DNA of 64,000 nt from Bog-756 sp963704585 (GCA_963704585.1 OY969919.1:496001-560000), one strand, 5' to 3'; positions 54,711 through 63,661 are shown, counted from the stretch's first letter. Notes: a model not told the origin generated them from the sequence alone. Made by a program: numbers and translations.

Positions 54711-56132
54711 GTGCCCGTCGACCCGCGCACGCCCTGCATCATCGGCGTGGCGCGCCGCACCTGGCGAGCGGAGCCCGCTCCCGAACCGCTCGTGATGTGG
54801 GAGGCGATGGCGCGCGCGGCCGCCGACGACGCCGGCTGCCCGCAGGCGCTCCCCCAGCTCGAGGGCCTCGAGATCGTCTACTGCCAGTCGTGGGAGTACG
54901 ACGACCCCTGCGGCCGGCTCGCCGGCCGGCTCGGCGCCGATCCGAGGCTCCCGACCTACTCGGGGATCGGTGGCTCGGTCCCCCTCCGCCTCGTGTCGGA
55001 GACTGCCTCCGCGATGGCGCGCGGCAAGCTCGACCTCGCGCTGCTGGTCGGCGGCGAGGCGCTCGCCACCCGCCGTCACCTCCCCGATCCCGGGTGGTCC
55101 CATCCCCCCGACGAGCCGACCCCCTTCCCGATCTCGCTCGTGCGGGAGGAGGCCGCCAACGGCGTCTTCCAGGCGTACCTCACCTTCGCGCTGTTCGACT
55201 CTGCCAGGCGGGCCCACCTCGGACGGACGGTCGAAGAGCACCGCGCCCGGCTCGGCGAGCTGCTCGCGCCGCTCTCCGCGGTGGCGGCCGCCGACCCCGA
55301 ACACGCCTGGTTCCCGGTCGAGCGCACCGCGACCGAGATCACGACCGTCGAGCCCTCGAACCGAATGGTGGCCACGCCGTACACCAAGCTCATGACCGCG
55401 ATCATGGACATCGACATGGCCGCCGCGGTCCTCGTCGCGACGGAGGCACGCGCCGACGAGCTCGGCGTCCCGCGGGAGCAGCGGGTCTACCTGCGCGGCT
55501 CGGGCTACGCGGCCGAGCCGCCGGCGATGGCATCCCGGCCGGAGCTCTGGCGCTCTCCCGCGCTGGCGGCTGCGACGTCGGCCGCGCTCGGCGGGCACCA
55601 GGGCGACGACGTCGCCCACCTCGACCTCTACTCGTGCTTCGCGAGCTCGCTCGCCTTCGCGTCGGACGCGCTCGGGATCGACGGCCGCCACGACCTCACC
55701 GTCACCGGGGGACTCCCCTACCACGGCGGTCCTGGCTCCAACTACTGCACGCACTCGCTCGCCGCGATGGCAGAGACCCTCCGTGGCGACCCGGGTTCGC
55801 TCGGACTGGCCACCGGGGTCGGCATGCACATGGCGAGTCACGCGGCGACCCTCTGGTCGACCGAGCCCGGCGAGTACGCGCCGACGCCCGACGCACCCGC
55901 GTTTCCCACCACGGGCGTGGTCTCCGACGCCGAGGGCCCGGCAACGGTCGCCGCGTGCTCGACGACCTACAGCCGCGAGGGGCCCGAGGCGACCTTCCTC
56001 ATCTGCGACGTGCCCGGCGGCGCGCGCTGCTACGCGCGCCTCGACGAGCCGGCCGGCGGCGGCGAGGACCTCACCGGCACCCCGGTGACCCTCGTGCCCG
56101 GCAAGCGGGGCTCGACCACCGCGCGACGATGA
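54711..56132 (+). CDS. TLP1-like thiolase-family protein with extra C-terminal domain
   Basis: 473 residues from a GTG one base after the preceding stop. The N-terminal CIIGVARRTWR and the core YSCFASSLAFASDALG, GGLPYHGGPGSNYC and ATGVGMHMASHA are thiolase-like. Cys in LYSCFAS and His in the GMHMASHA region are candidate catalytic residues. Residues from about 395 form an additional OB-like C-terminal domain (FLICDVPGGARCYARLDEP), as in the TLP1 group. It may act as an acyl-CoA thiolase or as an aldolase. Linked with the preceding FadE and the following enoyl-CoA hydratase. Confidence 0.82.
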   Translation: MPVDPRTPCIIGVARRTWRAEPAPEPLVMWEAMARAAADDAGCPQALPQLEGLEIVYCQSWEYDDPCGRLAGRLGADPRLPTYSGIGGSVPLRLVSETASAMARGKLDLALLVGGEALATRRHLPDPGWSHPPDEPTPFPISLVREEAANGVFQAYLTFALFDSARRAHLGRTVEEHRARLGELLAPLSAVAAADPEHAWFPVERTATEITTVEPSNRMVATPYTKLMTAIMDIDMAAAVLVATEARADELGVPREQRVYLRGSGYAAEPPAMASRPELWRSPALAAATSAALGGHQGDDVAHLDLYSCFASSLAFASDALGIDGRHDLTVTGGLPYHGGPGSNYCTHSLAAMAETLRGDPGSLGLATGVGMHMASHAATLWSTEPGEYAPTPDAPAFPTTGVVSDAEGPATVAACSTTYSREGPEATFLICDVPGGARCYARLDEPAGGGEDLTGTPVTLVPGKRGSTTARR

Positions 56133-56195
56133 CCGAGCCAAGGAGAGCCTGACCGGTCGCCGACCGGTCGTCACGACCAGGGAGCGAGGAGCACC

Positions 56196-57005
56196 ATGCC
56201 CGTCCACTACGACGCCGGCGACGAGCACGTCGTCACCATCACCATCGACCGGCCCGAGGCGCGCAATGCGATGGACATGGAGCACTTCGCGCAGCTCCGG
56301 GGCGCGTGGGACCGGTTCGCCGAGGAGGACGACGCGTGGGTCGCGATCGTGACCGGCGTGGGTGACGACTTCTGCGTCGGCGCCGACCTCAAGACCTACA
56401 TCCCCGAGATCACCAGGCTCCAGGCGCAGCTCCGGGACGCGGCGACGGCCGAGATCAACGGCTACCGGCTCGACGACGGGGTGAAGGCGGTCCTCCGCAA
56501 CGTGAAGCTCTACAAGCCGATCATCGCGGCGGTCAACGGCACCTGCGTCGCAGGCGGCATGGAGATGCTCGGGGGCTGCGACCTGCGCGTCGCCTCGGAC
56601 ACCGCGACCTTCGGTGTGCTCGAGCCGAAGCGCGGGCTCTTCGCCGGCGGGGGCACGACGGTGCGACTGCCCCGCCAGGTCCCCTTCCCGGCGGCGATGG
56701 AGTTCCTGCTGTGCGCGGACCGCATCTCCGCCGAGCGGGCATTCGCCATGGGCCTGCTCAACGAGGTCTGCCGCCCCGCCGAGCTCATGGACCGTGCGCT
56801 CGACTACGCCCGGCGGATCACCGTCAACGGTCCGCTCGCGGTGCGCAAGACGAAGGAGTCCGTGCTCCGGGGGCTCGCGGTCGACCTGAAGGAGGCGTAC
56901 AAGATCGAGTCGTCCATCTCGCAGGAGGTCTTCTCGAGCGAGGACGCGATCGAGGGACCGAAGGCCTTCGCCGAGAAGCGCGCCCCGCTGTGGACGGGGC
57001 GGTGA
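56196..57005 (+). CDS. enoyl-CoA hydratase (crotonase family)
   Basis: 269 residues from the ATG at 56196, with AGGGAGCGAGGAG upstream. IDRPEARNAMDMEHF, FCVGADLKTYIP and VNGTCVAGGMEMLGGCD form the CoA and oxyanion regions. LEPKRGLFAGGG carries a Glu and the glycine run of the second catalytic segment. The helix NGPLAVRKTKESVLRG and the end AFAEKRAPLWTG are as in canonical enoyl-CoA hydratases. It follows the thiolase gene by 63 bp and precedes the beta-glucosidase gene by six bases. Confidence 0.9.
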   Translation: MPVHYDAGDEHVVTITIDRPEARNAMDMEHFAQLRGAWDRFAEEDDAWVAIVTGVGDDFCVGADLKTYIPEITRLQAQLRDAATAEINGYRLDDGVKAVLRNVKLYKPIIAAVNGTCVAGGMEMLGGCDLRVASDTATFGVLEPKRGLFAGGGTTVRLPRQVPFPAAMEFLLCADRISAERAFAMGLLNEVCRPAELMDRALDYARRITVNGPLAVRKTKESVLRGLAVDLKEAYKIESSISQEVFSSEDAIEGPKAFAEKRAPLWTGR

Positions 57006-57011
57006 ACGCCC

Positions 57012-58211
57012 ATGACGACCGACGGCACCGCGACGGCATTCCCCGACGGCTTCCTCTGGGGGACCGCGACCGCCGCCCACCAGATCGAGGGCGGCAACAC
57101 CAACAACGACTGGTGGGCGTTCGAGCACGCGCCCGACACGCGGTGCGCCGCCTCGAGCGGTGACGCCTGCGACTCCTACCACCGGTGGCCCGAGGACCTC
57201 GACCTCGTCGCCGGGATGGGCCTCGGCGCGTACCGCTTCTCTCTCGAGTGGAGCAGGATCGAGCCGGCCGAGGGTGAGTTCTCCCTCGCCGCGCTCGACC
57301 ACTACCGCCGGGTGTGCGCGGGCTGCCACGAGTGCGGCATCGCGCCGGTCGTCACCTTCCACCACTTCACCTCGCCGACCTGGCTCGCGACGCGGGGCGC
57401 GTTCGAGGCGCCCGACGCCCCTGACCGGTTCGCGCGCTACGTCGAGCGGACGGCGGCCCACCTGGGCGACCTCATCGGCTGGGCCTGCACGATCAACGAG
57501 CCGAACGTGATCGGGGCGATGGGCTACACCGTCGGCGACTACCCACCGGGGGTGAAGGACGACCTCACCCGCCACCTGGCGGTCAACGAGGCGATGGTCC
57601 GGTCGCACCGCCTCGCGGTCGAGGCGCTCCGGGCCGGGCCGGGGTCGTTCCCCGTGGGCCTCACCCTCTCGATGTCCGAGAACGTCGCCGACGAGGGCGG
57701 GGAGGTCACCCGTGACATGGCCGAGGAGATCCTCGAGAACACCTTCCTGCGAGCGGCGGAGGGCGACGACTTCGTGGGCGTGCAGGCCTACTCGCGGATG
57801 CACTTCGGCCCCGAAGGGGTCGCTCCCGACGACCCGGCGATCCCGAAGACCCAGCTCGACAACGAGTTCTGGCCACAGGCGGTCGAGCACTGCGTGCGCC
57901 GGACCGCAGCGCTGACCGGACTGCCCGTGCTCGTGACCGAGAGCGGCATCGGCACCGCCGACGACTCCGAGCGCATCGACTACCTCGACACCGCGGTCCG
58001 CGGCGCGCACGCGTGCATTGCCGACGGGCTCGACGTCCGGGGCTTCTTCGTCTGGAGCCTCCTCGACAACTACGAATGGAACCTCGGCTATCGGCCGACG
58101 TTCGGGCTCCACGCGGTCGACCCGACGACATTCGTCCGCACCGCGAAGCCCAGTGCGGCCTGGTTCGCCGGGATCGCGCGCTCGAACCGGCTCCCGGAGC
58201 CGCGGACCTGA
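57012..58211 (+). CDS. GH1 beta-glucosidase
   Basis: 399 residues from the ATG at 57012. The acid/base Glu163 is in TINEPN and the nucleophile Glu310 in VTESG (usual form TENG). The N-terminal motif FLWGTATAAHQIEG and the sugar-binding WSLLDNYEWNLGYRPTFG are complete. At 399 residues it is shorter than typical GH1 enzymes (about 440-470), with shortened loops in the region 230-285. No signal peptide, so it acts on imported glycosides or glycosylated metabolites. It sits directly after acyl-CoA genes, which could mean it removes a sugar from a glycosylated lipid or steroid. Confidence 0.9.
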   Translation: MTTDGTATAFPDGFLWGTATAAHQIEGGNTNNDWWAFEHAPDTRCAASSGDACDSYHRWPEDLDLVAGMGLGAYRFSLEWSRIEPAEGEFSLAALDHYRRVCAGCHECGIAPVVTFHHFTSPTWLATRGAFEAPDAPDRFARYVERTAAHLGDLIGWACTINEPNVIGAMGYTVGDYPPGVKDDLTRHLAVNEAMVRSHRLAVEALRAGPGSFPVGLTLSMSENVADEGGEVTRDMAEEILENTFLRAAEGDDFVGVQAYSRMHFGPEGVAPDDPAIPKTQLDNEFWPQAVEHCVRRTAALTGLPVLVTESGIGTADDSERIDYLDTAVRGAHACIADGLDVRGFFVWSLLDNYEWNLGYRPTFGLHAVDPTTFVRTAKPSAAWFAGIARSNRLPEPRT

Positions 58212-58227
58212 CCGAGGGTCTCGACGG

Positions 58228-58246
58228 TACTACGTCTCACGTAGTA
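58228..58246. promoter_or_regulatory. PadR-type operator overlapping the padR promoter
   Basis: TACTACGTCTCACGTAGTA: 7-bp arms TACTACG and CGTAGTA around TCTCA. The right arm overlaps a TAGTAT -10 box at 58242-58247, nine bases before the ATG of the PadR gene. Inverted repeats of this TACTACG/CGTAGTA type occur upstream of actinobacterial PadR genes, so autoregulation is likely. Confidence 0.7.
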
Positions 58247-58256
58247 TCCTCCCGTC

Positions 58257-58640
58257 ATGGCCCGCACCTCCCGCACCGCGCCGCCCGGGCTCGACCGGCC
58301 GAACGAGCCCGGCGTGCTCATTCTGACCAGCCTCGCCTCGGGACCGAAGCACGGCTACGCGCTCGCCCGGGACATCGAGGCGTTCGCCGGGGTCGCACTC
58401 GGCCCGGGCACCCTCTACGGTGCGATCACCCGGCTCGAGGGCCGCGGCCTCATCGAGCCCGCCGAGGGCGAGGGCCGTCGATGTCCCTACCGGCTGACCG
58501 CGTCGGGACGGGCCGAGCTCGCCGACGCGGTCCGCCAGATGCAGGCGCTCGCGTCGGAGGGGGCGACGCGCCTCGGGCTCGCCTTCGGCTGGATCCGCGG
58601 CACGCGCACTGGTGCCGTGCCGGCCGGAGCGCCGCGATGA
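58257..58640 (+). CDS. PadR-family transcriptional regulator
   Basis: 127 residues from the ATG at 58257. The winged-helix motif runs from LILTSLASGPKHGYALARDI to LGPGTLYGAITRLEGRGLIE and the wing EGRRCPYRLTASG. The C-terminal dimer helix is short, as in the subfamily-2 PadR proteins. The operator at 58228-58246 lies over its own promoter. Its stop overlaps the start of the membrane protein gene (ATGA), so the two are a unit in which the regulator probably senses a lipid or cationic compound and controls the membrane protein. Confidence 0.9.
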   Translation: MARTSRTAPPGLDRPNEPGVLILTSLASGPKHGYALARDIEAFAGVALGPGTLYGAITRLEGRGLIEPAEGEGRRCPYRLTASGRAELADAVRQMQALASEGATRLGLAFGWIRGTRTGAVPAGAPR

Positions 58641-59563
58641 CCGCCGGGCGCCACGAGCGGCTGCTCCGCTGGTACCCCCCGGCGTGGCGGGAACGGTACG
58701 GCGAGGAGCTGCTCGCGCTCATGGAGGACACCTACGGCGAACGGGGTGTCCCGGCCCGGGGTCGCGCGGAGATCGTCCGTGCCGGCCTGCGCCAGCGGCT
58801 CGAGCCCGGCTCCGCCCCGCCGGGTCCGGCCGACCGGGTGCGTTCGGGCGCCCTCCTCGTGCTCTGGGCCTGGGTGCTCGTGGTCGTGGCCGGCACGGGC
58901 TATGCCAAGTTCGTCGAGCACTGGGACGTGGCGACCCCGACCGCGCACCGCTGGCTGCCCGCCGCGGCGTACGGCACGGTGCAGGCCGCCGCCGGTCTCG
59001 GTGCCGCGGTGCTCGCGACCGGCGCGCTGGTCGCACTCCCGGCCTTCGTCCGATTCCTGCGCGGGGGTGGCTGGCCGGACGTCCGTCGACCAGTCGTCCG
59101 CGCCGTCGCCCTGGTCTCTGCGGCCGTCGTGGTCACCGCGACCGTCGTGCTCTGGTCGCACGCGGTGGGACCCGCCGCCCGGGCCACCGGCTCGACCGCG
59201 CTCGGCGTCGTGGGAGCGCTTTGGGGGGCGCTCCTCCTCGCCGCGCTCGCAGCGGCGACCGGCGCCCTCGTCGCCGTCGTCCGTCGACTCGAGCTTTCGG
59301 CCACGGTGCTCCGGTTCGAGGGCTGGCTCGCCGTGGCGCTCACGGCGCTCGTGCTCGTGGTGCTCGCCGGCGTCGTCCTCTGGTGGGCGGCGATCGCCAC
59401 CTGGGCGCCGGCCTTCCTCACCGGGTCCGGTCTCGCGGCGGGCCACGCGCCCGCGCCCCCGGCGCTCGTCGCTGGCGGGCTCCTCCTCCTGGCCGGCGCC
59501 GCGCTCGCGGTCGCCGGGACAGTCCGCGTCCTCCGGGCGATCGCCGCCCTCCGACCGGTCTGA
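58637..59563 (+). CDS. PadR-linked integral membrane protein of unknown function
   Basis: 308 residues from an ATG in an ATGA overlap with the PadR gene. The N-terminal 45 residues RHERLLRWYPPAWRERYG and EELLALMEDTYGER are a conserved cytoplasmic module that often follows PadR regulators in actinobacteria. Then come about seven hydrophobic segments. No catalytic motif is visible. A role in membrane stress response or in drug efflux is suggested by its pairing with PadR but is not established. Confidence 0.75.
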   Translation: MTAGRHERLLRWYPPAWRERYGEELLALMEDTYGERGVPARGRAEIVRAGLRQRLEPGSAPPGPADRVRSGALLVLWAWVLVVVAGTGYAKFVEHWDVATPTAHRWLPAAAYGTVQAAAGLGAAVLATGALVALPAFVRFLRGGGWPDVRRPVVRAVALVSAAVVVTATVVLWSHAVGPAARATGSTALGVVGALWGALLLAALAAATGALVAVVRRLELSATVLRFEGWLAVALTALVLVVLAGVVLWWAAIATWAPAFLTGSGLAAGHAPAPPALVAGGLLLLAGAALAVAGTVRVLRAIAALRPV

Positions 59564-59580
59564 CCGTCGGGCGGCCGCCG

Positions 59581-59610
59581 ACCGTACGATTCGTATTGTT
59601 TTCGTACGGT
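59581..59610. promoter_or_regulatory. inverted repeat upstream of the SDR-TetR-aminotransferase operon
   Basis: Perfect 9-bp arms ACCGTACGA (59581-59589) and TCGTACGGT (59602-59610) with a 12-base spacer, in an AT-rich patch. A shorter CGTACGGTACG half-palindrome overlaps the right arm. The TetR gene inside the following operon (60485) is the likely binder. Confidence 0.55.
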
Positions 59611-59671
59611 ACGTCAGAGTACGATGCCGCCGGCGCGGGCGGACCCGCCGCCGCGACCGGGGGAGGCGACG

Positions 59672-60475
59672 ATGGCCGAGGCGTTCGAGGGTGCACGGGT
59701 CCTGATCACGGGCGGATCCTCCGGGATCGGCGCGGGCCTCGCGGAGGGGTTCGCCGCGGCCGGCGCGAGCGTCGGCATCGCGGCGAGGCGACGCGACCGG
59801 CTGGCCGAAGTGCTCGAGCGGTGCCGGAAGCACGCGCCGGACTCGGCGATGTGGGCGGTCGACCTCACCGACGACGACGCGGTCGACCAGCTCGCGCGTG
59901 ACGCGCTCGACCGGCTCGGCGGCATCGACATCCTGGTCAACAACGCCGGCATCCCGAAGCGGCGTCACGTGACCGCGCTCGACGCAGCCACGGTCGAGAA
60001 GGTCATGGCGATCAACTACCTCTCGCCGGTGCGGCTGACCCTCGCACTCCTCCCCCACATGGTCGAGCGCGGCTCGGGCCGGGTGGTCAACGTCTCGTCG
60101 GTGGCGGCGCCGCTGAGCTCACCCGGCGAGTCCGCCTACGACGCCTCGAAGGCCGCGCTCTCGGTCTTCTCGGAGGCGATGGCCGTCGACCTCTGGGACA
60201 CCGGGGTGAAGGTCACCGTCGTCTATCCGGGCGTGGTCGACACCGAGCTCTTCACCCTCCCCGACAACGACCCCTTCACCGGAGACGTGCCGGCCATCAC
60301 GGTCGACGAGGCGGTCCGCACGATCCTCGACGGCGTCGCCGCGGGCGCGCTCTCCGTCTACGTCCCCGAGTACTTCGCCGAGTTCGCGGCGGGCAAGGCC
60401 GCCGACCCCGAGGGCTTCCTCGCGGGGACCGCCGAGTACGTCCGGGACCGTGCACGGCGAACCCAGCCCTCCTGA
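59672..60475 (+). CDS. short-chain dehydrogenase/reductase
   Basis: 267 residues from the ATG at 59672, with GGGGGAGG upstream (an in-frame ATG at 59624 would add a proline-rich leader). NAD(P) loop TGGSSGIG, NNAG, Ser in NVSSVAAPLS and YDASK. It is a paralog of the SDR at 41762-42547 with the same ERGSG and PGxVDTE landmarks. It is the first gene of an operon with a TetR regulator and an aminotransferase-SCP2 fusion and likely makes or oxidises the ketone/alcohol substrate of that enzyme. The gap to the TetR gene is nine bases. Confidence 0.85.
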   Translation: MAEAFEGARVLITGGSSGIGAGLAEGFAAAGASVGIAARRRDRLAEVLERCRKHAPDSAMWAVDLTDDDAVDQLARDALDRLGGIDILVNNAGIPKRRHVTALDAATVEKVMAINYLSPVRLTLALLPHMVERGSGRVVNVSSVAAPLSSPGESAYDASKAALSVFSEAMAVDLWDTGVKVTVVYPGVVDTELFTLPDNDPFTGDVPAITVDEAVRTILDGVAAGALSVYVPEYFAEFAAGKAADPEGFLAGTAEYVRDRARRTQPS

Positions 60476-60484
60476 CCCGAACCG

Positions 60485-61111
60485 ATGGCCCGCCGATCCC
60501 CGAGAGGTCCGGAGACGCGCGACCGGATCCTCGCGGCCGCGCTCGACCTGTTCGCCGAGCGCGGCTTCGCCTCGGTCACCGTCGAGGAGATCGCCGAGGC
60601 GGCAGCGGTGACCAAGGGCGCGGTCTACTACTGGTTCACCGACAAGGACGACCTCGGACGAGATCTCCAGCACGACCTCTACGAGCGTCTCACCGCCAGG
60701 GCCCTCGAGGCCTTCGACCCCGAGGGCGACCTGGTCGCCAACATGCGCCGTGCCTTCGACGCGTACCTCGGCGCGGTCGGGACCCTCGGCCGGGCGCGCT
60801 TCTTCCTCCGTGACGCCTGGACCATCCCGGCGCTCGACGAGGGCGGGCGGCGCGACCACGAGAGCGCCGTAGTACTCGTCCGGCACGTCCTGGTGACCGC
60901 CATCGAGCGCGGCGAGATCGTCCCGCTCGACCCCGACGCGCTGAGCCGGGTGCTGCTCGGGGCGTGGGCCGAGGCCACCCTCCACGTACTCACCACCGGC
61001 GACCGCGCACCGACCGTCGCGGTGGTCGAGCATCTCATCGACTCCCTGCGCGCCACTCCGGCCGCCGGCCTGTCCTCCGCCCGGTCCCGAAGCGAAAGGA
61101 ACGCCTCATGA
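60485..61111 (+). CDS. TetR-family transcriptional regulator
   Basis: 208 residues from the ATG at 60485. HTH: ASVTVEEIAEAAAVTKGAVY then YWFTDKDDLGRDL, the recognition helix and its cap. The C-terminal domain has RARFFLRDAW. It is located between an SDR gene and the aminotransferase gene (ATGA overlap downstream) and is part of the operon it probably controls, acting at the inverted repeat 59581-59610. The ligand may be a product of the aminotransferase. Confidence 0.88.
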   Translation: MARRSPRGPETRDRILAAALDLFAERGFASVTVEEIAEAAAVTKGAVYYWFTDKDDLGRDLQHDLYERLTARALEAFDPEGDLVANMRRAFDAYLGAVGTLGRARFFLRDAWTIPALDEGGRRDHESAVVLVRHVLVTAIERGEIVPLDPDALSRVLLGAWAEATLHVLTTGDRAPTVAVVEHLIDSLRATPAAGLSSARSRSERNAS

Positions 61112-62841
61112 CCATCTCGCCCCTCGCCCGGCGCGACGTCGCCCACCTCATCCACCCGGTGACCTCGCCGGGCGAGATGCGCGAGCACGGCCCACGCATC
61201 GTCGTGGAAGCCGACGGCTGGTGGCTGACCGACGACCGCGGCAACCGGATCATCGACGGGTTCGCCGGTCTCTGGTGCGTCGCGGTCGGCCACGGCCGCC
61301 GCCCGATCATCGACGCGGTGGCGGAGCAGCTCAGCACGCTCGACTACTTCACGACGTTCCACGGGCAGTCCCACCCGAGGGCGATCGAGCTCGCCGAGGC
61401 GCTCGCGTCGCTCTTCGACCCATCACTCGGGCTCAACCACGTCATGTTCGCCTCCGGCGGATCGGAGGCCAACGAGTCGAACTTCAAGCTCGTGCGGATG
61501 TACTGGGCCCTGCGGGGCGAGGAGCGACGCAAGACGATCGTCGCCCGGCACCACGGGTACCACGGCCTCACGATCGCGACGATGTCGGCCACCGGGATCA
61601 TGCCGATGCACTGGAACTTCGGGCCGGTCGCCGAGGGATTCGCGCACATCCCCGCCCCGTACTGCTACCGCTGCGAGCTCGGGCTCACCTTCCCCGACTG
61701 CGGCCTCGCCTGTGCGCGCTCCCTCGAGGAGTACGTCGAGGCGCAGGGACCCGACAGCGTGGGCGCGTTCATCGCCGAGCCGGTGATCGGCGCGGGCGGG
61801 ATCATCCCGCCGCCCCCGGGGTACTTCGACGAGATCCGCCGCATCTGCGACCGGTTCGACATCCTCTTCATCGCCGACGAGGTGGTTTGCGGCTTCGGTC
61901 GTACCGGTACCCGCTTCGGGTTCGAGCAGTACGGGGCGCGCCCGGACATCGTCACCCTCGCCAAGGGCCTGACCAGCGGGTACCAGCCGCTCGGGGCCTC
62001 GGTCGTCTCCGACAAGATCTGGGACACCATCTGCGAGCGGCTGCCCTCGAGGATGCCGTTCAGCCACGGCTTCACCTACATGGGACACCCCGCCGCCTGC
62101 GCGGCGGCGCTCGCCAACCTCGCGATCATCGAGGAGGAGGGGCTGGTCGCAAACGCGGCCGACGTGGGCGGGTACCTCCTCGACCGCCTGCGCGAGCTCG
62201 AGCGGTTCGAGACGGTCGGCGAGGTCCGTGGCCTCGGCCTCATGGTCGGCATCGAGTTCGTCGCCGACGCGACCACCAAGCGTGGCTTCGCCAATCCCCA
62301 CCAGGTGTGCGAGAAGGTCGAGCTCGAGGCGTGGGACCGCGGCCTCTACTGCCGGGCGATGGGACTCGAGGTGGTCGGCCTCGCGCCGCCGCTCACCATC
62401 GACCGACCGACCGCCGACCGGATCGTGGAGGTCCTGGCCGACGCGATCGAGGCTATGGAAGCCGAGGTGATGCCGAGGGAGCGGGCCCGGGCCTCCGCAC
62501 CGGCACTGCACGTCGCCGATGCGTCCGAGTTCTTCGACGAGGCCCTGCCCACCAGGGTGGACCACGACGCGGCGACCGACCTCGACCTCGTCGTCCAATT
62601 CGTCCTCGAGGGCGAGGGCGGGGGCGTCTGGCTCCTCGAGGCCCGTGACGGGAAGGTCACCGTGACGCGCCGCGGCGAACCGTCCGGCGAGGCCGCGGCC
62701 ACGATCCGGGCGACCGCCTCCGACTTCACCAAGATCGTGAACGGCGAGCTCTCGGGCGCGGACGCCTTCATCTCCCAGCAGCTCGCGGTCGACGGCGACC
62801 TCGATGCCGCCGCGGGCCTGATGGCCCTCGGGATCCTCTAG
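61108..62841 (+). CDS. class III aminotransferase fused to a C-terminal SCP2 domain
   Basis: 577 residues from an ATG in an ATGA overlap, with AAAGGA upstream. Residues 1 to about 455 are a fold-type I omega-aminotransferase: SGGSEANE (117-124) binds the PLP phosphate, Asp257 in IADEVVCGFGRTG the pyridine nitrogen, and Lys286 in LAKGLTSG forms the Schiff base. Residues about 475-577 match an SCP2 sterol-carrier domain, with VWLLEARDGKVTVTRRG, ATIRATASDFTKIVNGELSG and FISQQLAVDG. SCP2 domains bind lipids, acyl-CoAs or sterols. The fusion suggests a hydrophobic substrate delivered to the transaminase. Confidence 0.88.
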   Translation: MTISPLARRDVAHLIHPVTSPGEMREHGPRIVVEADGWWLTDDRGNRIIDGFAGLWCVAVGHGRRPIIDAVAEQLSTLDYFTTFHGQSHPRAIELAEALASLFDPSLGLNHVMFASGGSEANESNFKLVRMYWALRGEERRKTIVARHHGYHGLTIATMSATGIMPMHWNFGPVAEGFAHIPAPYCYRCELGLTFPDCGLACARSLEEYVEAQGPDSVGAFIAEPVIGAGGIIPPPPGYFDEIRRICDRFDILFIADEVVCGFGRTGTRFGFEQYGARPDIVTLAKGLTSGYQPLGASVVSDKIWDTICERLPSRMPFSHGFTYMGHPAACAAALANLAIIEEEGLVANAADVGGYLLDRLRELERFETVGEVRGLGLMVGIEFVADATTKRGFANPHQVCEKVELEAWDRGLYCRAMGLEVVGLAPPLTIDRPTADRIVEVLADAIEAMEAEVMPRERARASAPALHVADASEFFDEALPTRVDHDAATDLDLVVQFVLEGEGGGVWLLEARDGKVTVTRRGEPSGEAAATIRATASDFTKIVNGELSGADAFISQQLAVDGDLDAAAGLMALGIL

Positions 62842-62944
62842 AAGCATCTGCGCCACCTCCGTCCACGGCCATGTCGAGATCGTCCGCGCCGCCCGTGCCG
62901 GCGTCCCGCGCACCTCGGTTTGCCCCCGCTCCATCGGCACAGAC

Positions 62945-63577
62945 ATGCTCCATTCGGTGGGGAGATTCGTAGACGACGTCGCGGTGAGCCCAGCCGGCCC
63001 GGGCCGGTACCGCTGTGACTTGAGCGGAGACTGGAACCTCGTCGCGGTACCCCACGGCGGTGTGATCGTCGCCGTCGCCCTGCGGGCAGCTGGACTCGAG
63101 GTGGGCAGCTCGGCGCACCAGCTCCGTACCTGTACGACCGTCTTCGCCGGGCAGGTCGCATCGGGACCGCTGGACGTGGAGGTGCAGGTGCTGAGGTTGG
63201 GTCGATCCGCGACCCAGGTGCTGGCGACCGTGGCCAACGAAGGTGCCGGATCGGGGGCCACATGGCTGCGCTTCGACGAGCCACCACGTCTGGCCGACGG
63301 GACCCTGGACCCCCTCGGGCTGGTGACCTTGACCGACCGTATGCCCGGGTGCATCGGTGAGCGGCTCGGGCATCGCGGTCGGTGCTGGTTCGCCCCGAGC
63401 GCCGACCTGACCGTCCACCTGCTCGAACCACTCCGCACCGAATGGGTGCTGGCCCACGATCGGGCCTGGTGGGCCGACGACGGTTGGGCGTCGGCAGAGA
63501 CCCACCTCTGGGACGAGCAGGGGGTGCTGGTCGCCTACGCCACCCAGATGATGCTGTTCACGTACCTCGAAGAGTAG
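62945..63577 (+). CDS. acyl-CoA thioesterase-like protein (double hot-dog)
   Basis: 210 residues from the ATG at 62945. GDWNLVAVPHGGVIVAVALR is the first hot-dog helix region of TesB-like thioesterases. The second half has ADLTVHLLEPLRTEW and AETHLWDEQGVLVAYATQMM, the sequence of their C-terminal hot-dog. The catalytic Asp/Gln/Thr pattern cannot be located with certainty. Third-position bases are more A/T-rich than in the genes before 62841, suggesting a different history. It stands alone, with about 100 bases of non-coding sequence on each side and no ribosome binding site of note. Confidence 0.75.
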   Translation: MLHSVGRFVDDVAVSPAGPGRYRCDLSGDWNLVAVPHGGVIVAVALRAAGLEVGSSAHQLRTCTTVFAGQVASGPLDVEVQVLRLGRSATQVLATVANEGAGSGATWLRFDEPPRLADGTLDPLGLVTLTDRMPGCIGERLGHRGRCWFAPSADLTVHLLEPLRTEWVLAHDRAWWADDGWASAETHLWDEQGVLVAYATQMMLFTYLEE

Positions 63578-63661
63578 GAAGAGTAGGGAGCCGTCGTCGG
63601 ACGGTGGGGCAGCCGGCCCTGGCCCATCGTCCACCAGGCGACGACCGCGTGATCCGGGGCA

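Noticed and set aside
54702..58112. 1136-codon open frame on the minus strand opposite the thiolase, enoyl-CoA hydratase and GH1 genes
   Set aside because: It is antisense to three well-conserved genes, is rich in Arg/Gly/Val repeats, and shows no family motif. Long antisense frames are expected at this GC content.
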